DNA of 64,000 nt from Actinomadura sp. K4S16 (GTDB lineage: Bacteria > Actinomycetota > Actinomycetes > Streptosporangiales > Streptosporangiaceae). This document shows, piece after piece, positions 59,209 through 64,000 of this stretch; within the stretch, counting starts at the first letter, position 1, and the number at the start of each line of letters is the position of its first letter. The notes beneath the pieces were generated by a model. The model saw only the letters and a program-made list of their open reading frames with translations. It was not told the DNA's origin and ran no database searches. The stretch spans positions 124,001 to 188,000 of the forward strand of contig NZ_BDDE01000023.1 of the NCBI RefSeq assembly GCF_008327685.1. The letters are read 5' to 3'. The position numbers and the translations under genes were made by a program.

Positions 59209-61698
59209 TCACTGCCCACCTTGCTGTTGTGTCGCTGATTCGAGATTGGCGCGCACGATCTCGGTCATCGGGTGGTCTTTGCTCAGGACCCGCTCGCAGT
59301 CGGCCAGGGTCTGCTCGTACATCTGGATCGCGCGCTCTAGATCTCCTGCGTCCTGGTAGGCGCTGGCAAGGTTGTTGCGAACCGTCAGGGTGTCAGGGTG
59401 GTCGTGGCCTAGAACCCGCTCGCGATCGGCCAGGGTCTGCTCGTACAACGGGATCGCCCGACCCAGGTGACCCGCCTTCTGATAGGCGTTGGCGAGGTTA
59501 TTGCGGGAGCTCAGGGTGTAGGGGTGGTCGGTGCCCAGGACCCGCTCGCAGTCGGCCAGAGTCTGCTGGTACGGCGGGATCGCGCGTTCCAGGTCTCCTG
59601 CGTCCTGGTAGGCGTAGGCGAGGTTGTTGCGAGATGCCAGGGTGTCGGGGTGGTGGGCGCCCAGGATCCGCTCGCGGTCGGCGAGAGTCTCTACGTGCAG
59701 TTGGATCGCGCGCTCCAGGTCGCCCGCGTCCTGGTAGGCGCTGGCAAGGTTGTTGCGAGCGGTCAGGGTGTCAGGGTGGTCGTGGCCCAAGACCCGCTCG
59801 CGGTCGGCGAGGGTCTGTTCGTGCAGCGGGATCGCCCGGGTCAGGTCGCCCGCGTCCCGGTAGGCGTAGGCGAGGTTGTTGCGGGAGCTCAAGGAGTCAG
59901 GGTGGTCGTGGCCCAAGACCCGCTCGCGGTCGGCGAGGGTCTGCTCGTGCAGTTGGATCGCACGTTCCAGGTCGCCCATGTCCTGGTAGGCGTTGGCAAG
60001 GTTGTTGCGAGCGGTCAGGGTGTCAGGGTGGTCGTGGCCCAGAACCCGCTCGTAGTCGGTGAGGGTCTGTTCGTGCAGCGGGATCGCCCGGGTCAGGTCG
60101 CCCGCGTCCCGGTAGGCGTAGGCGAGGTTGTTGCGGGAGGCCAAGGTCTCGAAGTGGTCGTCGCCGCGCAGTCGGCGGTCTGTGGTCAGGGCGCGTTCGA
60201 AGTAGGCGATCGCGCGGGTGAGCACTCCTTGGTTCTGCAGGAAGGTGGCGGTCCGGTCCAGCAGCAGGCTGGTGCGGGTGGAGTCGGTGTCCAGAGGTGC
60301 GTGGTCGGCCAGGGCGTCGATGTGGGGGAGTAGCTGTCGCCAACGCGGCCAACCGCTCGGGTCTTCAACGTCGGCGGGGCGGGCCTGATCCAGCAATCGG
60401 GTGGCGGTGTGCAGAGCGGTGATGATCGCCTCTGGGCTGCGGTGGGGGTCCCGGTCGCCGGGGCGGTCGTCGGGGGTGCGGGCGAGAGCCTGGACCAGCC
60501 GGTGCACGGTGATGGTGCCGGGCGTGAGGGTGATCATGTTGTAGGCGGCGAGCTTGCCGAGTGCGGCCTGCAACAGCGGTGCCTCCACGATCTCCCCGGC
60601 CCCTGCGGTCGCGTCGGCGTTCTCGGCCTCATGCGGTCGGGTCAGGCCGTCGAGCAGACTGCGGGGGATGGCCTCGGGGGCGTACCAGGCCAGGACGCGC
60701 AGTAGGTCACCGGCCAGTGGCGTGTCGGCGGTGAGCCGGTCCACGGTGATCCGCCAGATCCGCGCGATCGTGCGGGTGTCGCCGCCTTCGGCGAGCAGGT
60801 CGTACATCATCGCCGGTGAGGCCGCCAACAGCTCCAGGTAGGCGCGCGGAGGCAACTGGTTCTGGTTGATGAACGCGCCGGCCTGTTCGATCGCCAGCGG
60901 GAGGAATCCCAGCTCGGCCACCAGCTCGTCCGCGCCGTCCGGATCGATCTCCCAGCCGTTGGTGGTGGCGATGCGGGTGAGCAGTTCCAGCGCCTGATCG
61001 GGGGTGAGCACATCCAGCCGCAGGACCCGGGCATTGTGACGGTGCCAGCCCTGGCCGAGCCGACTGGTGACCAGGAACCGTCCGGCCCTCGTGCGTTCCA
61101 GCAGCGGGACGATGTGTGCCGGATCGGTGACGTTGTCCAGGACCAGCAGCCAGCCGGAGTGGCAGCCCAGCCAGGTCAACGCCCACTCGGCCAGCGCCTC
61201 CAGCGGCAACGCCTCGGTGAGTTCGGGCTGCAGCGCGGTCGCCATACCGGCCAGCCCGGCCTGCACGGCCTCTTGGGTATCGGCGGTGATCCACCACACC
61301 GGGTGAAACTTGATCGCCCCGGGGGGTGCGCCCCTACCGACCTCGTCGCTGCTTTCGGGCCGGGCGTGGGTGAGGGCGTAGCGGGCGGCCAGCGTGGACT
61401 TGCCCACCCCGCCCAGCCCTGACACCGCGGCCACCACGACCTGCTCGGAGGCTCGCAGGGCGGCGTCCAGATCGGTCAGCTCGCTCTCCCGCCCGACGAA
61501 CAGGTCCGCGTGGGCGGGCAGGTTGAGCAGGCCTGGCGGAGCCGGCACCTCGGAGGCCGGACGCACCTGAATGGTCCGCTCATCGATGTACTGGTCCCGG
61601 GCCGCCTGGTACACCCTGCCGTCTCCGGAAGCGGTCGCCTCCATATGGATGTCAGCAGCCTTTCGGGCGTCGCCGGGATCGGTCCGCGGGCTACTCAC
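59209..61698 (-). CDS. NLR-like NB-ARC/TPR ATPase with N-terminal amyloid-type motif (copy 2)
   Basis: An 829-aa paralogue of the 56439-58661 gene. The N-terminal motif ATASGDGRVYQAARDQYI (21-38) differs from the others at one core position (QAA in place of QAG). Walker A GLGGVGKST is at 94-102 and GWLLVLDNV gives Walker B. Residues 517-810 hold seven 42-aa TPRs (ASRNNLAYAYRDAGDL type). GTG 61698 overlaps the effector stop as GTGA, so translation is coupled; ATG 61644 inside the motif region is a weaker alternative. It contains an extra acidic/Ala insertion (about residues 360-380) relative to copy 1. Likely the sensor of the second unit. Confidence 0.9.
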   Translation of the reverse strand: MSSPRTDPGDARKAADIHMEATASGDGRVYQAARDQYIDERTIQVRPASEVPAPPGLLNLPAHADLFVGRESELTDLDAALRASEQVVVAAVSGLGGVGKSTLAARYALTHARPESSDEVGRGAPPGAIKFHPVWWITADTQEAVQAGLAGMATALQPELTEALPLEALAEWALTWLGCHSGWLLVLDNVTDPAHIVPLLERTRAGRFLVTSRLGQGWHRHNARVLRLDVLTPDQALELLTRIATTNGWEIDPDGADELVAELGFLPLAIEQAGAFINQNQLPPRAYLELLAASPAMMYDLLAEGGDTRTIARIWRITVDRLTADTPLAGDLLRVLAWYAPEAIPRSLLDGLTRPHEAENADATAGAGEIVEAPLLQAALGKLAAYNMITLTPGTITVHRLVQALARTPDDRPGDRDPHRSPEAIITALHTATRLLDQARPADVEDPSGWPRWRQLLPHIDALADHAPLDTDSTRTSLLLDRTATFLQNQGVLTRAIAYFERALTTDRRLRGDDHFETLASRNNLAYAYRDAGDLTRAIPLHEQTLTDYERVLGHDHPDTLTARNNLANAYQDMGDLERAIQLHEQTLADRERVLGHDHPDSLSSRNNLAYAYRDAGDLTRAIPLHEQTLADRERVLGHDHPDTLTARNNLASAYQDAGDLERAIQLHVETLADRERILGAHHPDTLASRNNLAYAYQDAGDLERAIPPYQQTLADCERVLGTDHPYTLSSRNNLANAYQKAGHLGRAIPLYEQTLADRERVLGHDHPDTLTVRNNLASAYQDAGDLERAIQMYEQTLADCERVLSKDHPMTEIVRANLESATQQQGGQ
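59269..60150. repeat. Seven tandem 126-nt TPR repeats in NLR copy 2
   Basis: Seven units of 126 nt encoding 42-aa TPRs, several nearly identical to one another at the DNA level (for example the ones with GHDHPDTLTARNNLA). Repeat number differs from copy 1 (five). Confidence 0.85.
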
Positions 61699-62063
61699 TG
61701 GTCCTTGATGTACTGGTCTCGTCCGGCCTGATACACCCGGCCGTGCCCGGATGCCTCACCTCTGATCTGGGTGTTGGCCGCGCCGCCTCCGGTGGAGACG
61801 ATGCCGGTGTTGGTGCCGTCATCGCCGATCCGTACTGACCGTTCCCCGCCCGGCCCGTCCAGCTGCTGATCGGGGTCGGGGGTTCGGTGGCCCCGTACGG
61901 CTCCGTACACGGCCATTACCAGGCCGACGATGCCGACCACGGCGCCGATGACCCCGATGGTGTCGTCCCAGTGGAAGCCCTTCACCGCGAAGTACAAGAT
62001 CAACACCGCCACCGATGCGGCCGCGATGATGCCGCCGGCCCAGGCCAGTACGCGCCCCGTCAT
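61695..62063 (-). CDS. Two-helix membrane effector with C-terminal amyloid-type motif (copy 2)
   Basis: A 122-aa protein with the same layout as copy 1: helices about 6-27 and 35-56, then a Gly/Asn/Thr-rich tail ending GEASGHGRVYQAGRDQYI, core VYQAG at 110-114. The first 50 residues are almost identical to copy 1; the variable region between 57 and 80 differs most. ATG 62063 is chosen for the reason given for copy 1. Its stop overlaps the NLR start, giving coupled expression of effector and sensor. No ribosome site is obvious other than GCGGC-rich sequence. Confidence 0.82.
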   Translation of the reverse strand: MTGRVLAWAGGIIAAASVAVLILYFAVKGFHWDDTIGVIGAVVGIVGLVMAVYGAVRGHRTPDPDQQLDGPGGERSVRIGDDGTNTGIVSTGGGAANTQIRGEASGHGRVYQAGRDQYIKDQ

Positions 62064-62072
62064 GCCGCCATC

Positions 62073-62141
62073 ATCGACCCGTCCACCCGGCGACAACAGG
62101 TCATCCGCCACAAACGCCGGAACCGGACGACCAACATGCAC
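62073..62141. repeat. Conserved 69-nt leader, copy 2
   Basis: Matches 59045-59113 exactly over 69 nt. It is part of the 315-bp region 62064-62378 between the effector and the divergent gene at 62379, which otherwise holds no gene I can support and includes AT-richer stretches near 62205-62290 that could hold promoters for both strands. Confidence 0.8.
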
Positions 62142-62378
62142 CAATTCGGACGCCCCGCACTCCGCGGCTCTCCTGCCCGAACGGAAGGGGTGCGTCCGAC
62201 CTGAGGAAATGTCGTCTCAGGCAGAGCATTCGCAAACCTGCCCGGTGTAGGGGCAACTGTACGATCGGCGCGGGGAAGAACTGATCGGCCGCCCTCGATA
62301 TTCGACCATTCCCCAAGGTCTCGACGGCCCACGCAGGGATGGACCTGGCACACCACGGGGCCGGAGGGACGCGCGTGG

Positions 62379-62993
62379 ATGCTCGCCCACATCGAGCAGG
62401 CCGGACTGACTTGGACGCCGCCACCGGCACTGCCGGCTAATCGCAAGAGCCCGTCGCCGATGACGCTGCGGCAGCGGGCCGGCGTCCTGCTGGGGCGCTG
62501 GCCGGTCAGGGCTCCGGCCGGACGCGAGCCGCTGCCTGCCGAAGCGCACGTCCTCAAGGCCCTCGACACCGATGCGGTCTGCGCCGTGTTCGAGGAGGCC
62601 GGACGGCTCCGGCTCGGCCTCGGTGGCGGCGGACCATTGCTCCGAGCGCACCTGGACCCCGAAGGCGTCCACTATCTGGTGCCGGATCCGGCGAACTACT
62701 ACTGGCCCGGAAATTTCGACGGCCGAGACGGGGAGATCCGCTGGTGGCACTGCACCGCATTCGTGCGGATGCTCGATGGCGAACAAGTCACCAGCATGGT
62801 CGCCGTGCAACCCGAGACCTTCGCCGCCCTCCCGTCCACCCTTCCGAGGAGGAGGCAGCTCAGGCTGGTCCACCTCGCCCGAGCCTCCGAGCGCGACACC
62901 TACCTGTGGGGCCGCGACCACGAGGCCGAATGCAGTCCCGAGCGCTGTGGCTACACCCCGGACCCCGACGATGCGAAGGCCGTCGATGAGTAG
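62379..62993 (+). CDS. Hypothetical protein next to the NLR locus
   Basis: A 204-aa soluble protein of unknown function. Notable strings are HVLKALDTDAVCAVFEEAGR, VHYLVPDPANYYWPGNFDGR, EIRWWHCTAFVRMLDGEQV and DTYLWGRDHEAECSPERCGY. Cys/His near the C terminus might bind metal. It is divergent from the effector/NLR operon, so it may belong to the same system or be unrelated. It converges on the MerR gene with 10 bp between. Confidence 0.65.
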   Translation: MLAHIEQAGLTWTPPPALPANRKSPSPMTLRQRAGVLLGRWPVRAPAGREPLPAEAHVLKALDTDAVCAVFEEAGRLRLGLGGGGPLLRAHLDPEGVHYLVPDPANYYWPGNFDGRDGEIRWWHCTAFVRMLDGEQVTSMVAVQPETFAALPSTLPRRRQLRLVHLARASERDTYLWGRDHEAECSPERCGYTPDPDDAKAVDE

Positions 62994-63003
62994 GCGGCGG
63001 TGA

Positions 63004-63930
63004 TCAGGGGGTGGGGAGGGCGGTGAGGAACCAGTCGATCTCTTGGCGGGGGTGGTCGGGTGGGGCCCAGCCGTTGACGGTCGACAGGAGGGTCAGGTAG
63101 CGCTCGCGGCGGGGGTCGTTGGCGGCCGTGAGATAGGCGGCCAGGCGGGCGCGCAGGGCCGGGGTGTCGGGGAGGTTCTGGAATTCCGCGTAGGCGGCTA
63201 CGACTTCGTTGACGGCCTGGGCCGCCTCCGGGGAGTCCGGGGCCAATCCTGCGGCCAGCAAGGGGCGGACGGTCTCGGTGACGCGGGCGACGGCGTGCTT
63301 GCGTGGTGGGCCCTTGGGGCGGCCGGCGGCTGCGGCGCTGTGGTCGTTGAACAGGTCCCGCATGAGGGTGCGGAAATCGGGGTCGCGGCTGAGTTCGGCC
63401 AGTTCCACCCAGGCCGCCAGTTGCTCGGAGGTCGGGTCCTCGGGCAGTTCGGGGGCCAGCGACCGGTGCAGGACGCGGGGCATCGGGCCGGTCTCGGGCG
63501 CGCCGAACGAGCTGTTGAGGAAGTCGCCGACGAGGTCCTTGCGTTCGGCCGACGACAGTCGGGCCAACCGGTGCATCAGTTCCATCTCCTCGGGGTCGCT
63601 GCCGCGCCGGGCGGCGATGGTCAGGACCGCGTGCCGCAGCCGCAGCGTCCGCATCTGGACGGCGACGGCCTCGGCGTGGGCGGCGGCCGCCTCGGCGGCC
63701 GAAACCTCGCGGTCGACGATCTTCTGGACGGTGGCCAGGTCGATCCCCAGCTCGCGCAGCGTCCGCACCAGGCCCAGCCGGGCCACCGCGTCCGCCCCGT
63801 AGCGGCGGTGTCCCGACGCGGTCCTGCGCGCCGGGACGATCCCGCGTTCGGTGTAGAAGCGCACGGCCTTCACGGTGAGCCCGGTGGTCCGGGCGAGGTC
63901 ACCGATGGAGTAGGTCGCTTCGCCGTCCAT
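63004..63930 (-). CDS. MerR family regulator with helical C-terminal domain
   Basis: A 308-aa regulator. The MerR HTH (YSIGDLARTTGLTVKAVRFY, then ERGIVPARRTASGHRRYG) covers residues 6-50, followed by the dimerisation helix LATVQKIVDREVSAAEAAAA. The rest is a large helical sensor domain of the TipAS/ligand-binding kind, with no Cys pair for metals. ATG 63930 coincides with the predicted transcription start, so the mRNA is leaderless. Operator overlaps its own promoter, so it is autoregulated. Confidence 0.92.
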   Translation of the reverse strand: MDGEATYSIGDLARTTGLTVKAVRFYTERGIVPARRTASGHRRYGADAVARLGLVRTLRELGIDLATVQKIVDREVSAAEAAAAHAEAVAVQMRTLRLRHAVLTIAARRGSDPEEMELMHRLARLSSAERKDLVGDFLNSSFGAPETGPMPRVLHRSLAPELPEDPTSEQLAAWVELAELSRDPDFRTLMRDLFNDHSAAAAGRPKGPPRKHAVARVTETVRPLLAAGLAPDSPEAAQAVNEVVAAYAEFQNLPDTPALRARLAAYLTAANDPRRERYLTLLSTVNGWAPPDHPRQEIDWFLTALPTP

Positions 63931-63936
63931 GGCCTC

Positions 63937-63967
63937 ACCCTGGCATCTCCCCTCAGGGGAGATTCAA
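63937..63967 (-). promoter_or_regulatory. MerR autoregulatory promoter
   Basis: On the minus strand TTGAAT (63967-63962) and CAGGGT (63942-63937) flank a 19-bp spacer holding the dyad ATCTCCCCT-n-AGGGGAGAT (63945-63963). This is the MerR layout; the start falls at the MerR ATG. Confidence 0.75.
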
Positions 63968-64000
63968 GTGACGGGCGGGTTGAACCGGGACGGGACGGGG

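Noticed and set aside
59269-60150. A CRISPR-like array
   Set aside because: The repeats are 126 nt, in frame, without spacers, and encode TPRs.
54748-62063. Acyl-CoA ligase as a member of the NLR operon
   Set aside because: Same strand and 98 bp apart, but it has its own ribosome site and no functional link; kept as a separate gene.
1-64000. tRNA, rRNA, insertion sequences or phage integration sites
   Set aside because: No cloverleaf-like or rRNA-like sequence, transposase, integrase or flanking direct repeats were seen by reading; a covariance or profile search was not possible here.

Overview
The window is very GC-rich. It has many GTG starts, several leaderless-looking promoters, DUF397/XRE regulatory pairs, mycosin-type subtilases, an AdnA/AdnB helicase-nuclease pair and a DUF3107 gene. 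Together these point to a sporulating-type actinomycete; an Actinomadura-like member of the Streptosporangiales is my best guess, but the genus is inferred, not shown. I see no rRNA, tRNA, CRISPR array, transposase or integrase. About 59 genes are supported, densely packed on both strands.

Layout. (1) 1-9.1 kb is a defence-type accessory block. It holds the start of an HsdM-like DNA methylase cut by the left edge, preceded by a perfect palindrome. Next come a DUF397/XRE regulator pair and a small protein plus HATPase (RsbW-like) pair. Then an AIPR protein with a PD-(D/E)XK-type nuclease signature is divergent from an unusual single-chain HTH-methylase-specificity fusion, which is followed by a two-helix membrane protein. 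(2) 9.1-15.7 kb holds small metabolic and regulatory genes: DUF1059, Imm21, a WYL regulator, DinB, VOC, an AGPS-like flavoenzyme and a membrane Ser/Thr kinase. (3) 15.9-17.6 kb is a candidate RelA/SpoT-fold toxin with a downstream immunity-like gene. (4) 17.7-28.3 kb has a TetR/SDR pair with twin operators, an ABC transporter plus secreted phosphoesterase operon, a MerR/SoxR-type promoter between a truncated NmrA gene and an aldo/keto reductase, a hydrolase and a GDPD. (5) 28.3-54.7 kb is mainly chromosomal core. The DEAD-box helicase, TetR, DUF3107, MoeZ, MGMT-like protein and AdnA-AdnB resemble the gene content of the Mycobacterium tuberculosis Rv3201c-Rv3211 region. Interleaved are an NHEJ cluster (LigD-type polymerase, ligase, Ku), an MMPL exporter with its TetR regulator, and two tandem membrane-protein/mycosin pairs. 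(6) 54.7-64 kb holds an acyl-CoA ligase, a duplicated NLR-like system and a MerR regulator with its operator.

The most interesting system is at 56.4-62.1 kb. Two copies of a two-gene unit lie head to tail on the minus strand. Each unit is a small protein with two predicted membrane helices and a Gly/Asn/Thr-rich tail ending in a (I/V)YQAGRDQ-type motif, followed by an NB-ARC/TPR ATPase with the same motif near its N terminus. The shared motif resembles the amyloid signalling motifs reported for bacterial NLR proteins (RHIM-like). The simplest model is that the NLR senses a trigger through its TPRs, oligomerises, and templates assembly of the membrane protein into a death-inducing pore. The second candidate system is the AIPR nuclease plus fused methylase-specificity protein at 4.1-9.1 kb. 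Functions are read from motifs and context only; no database search was run.
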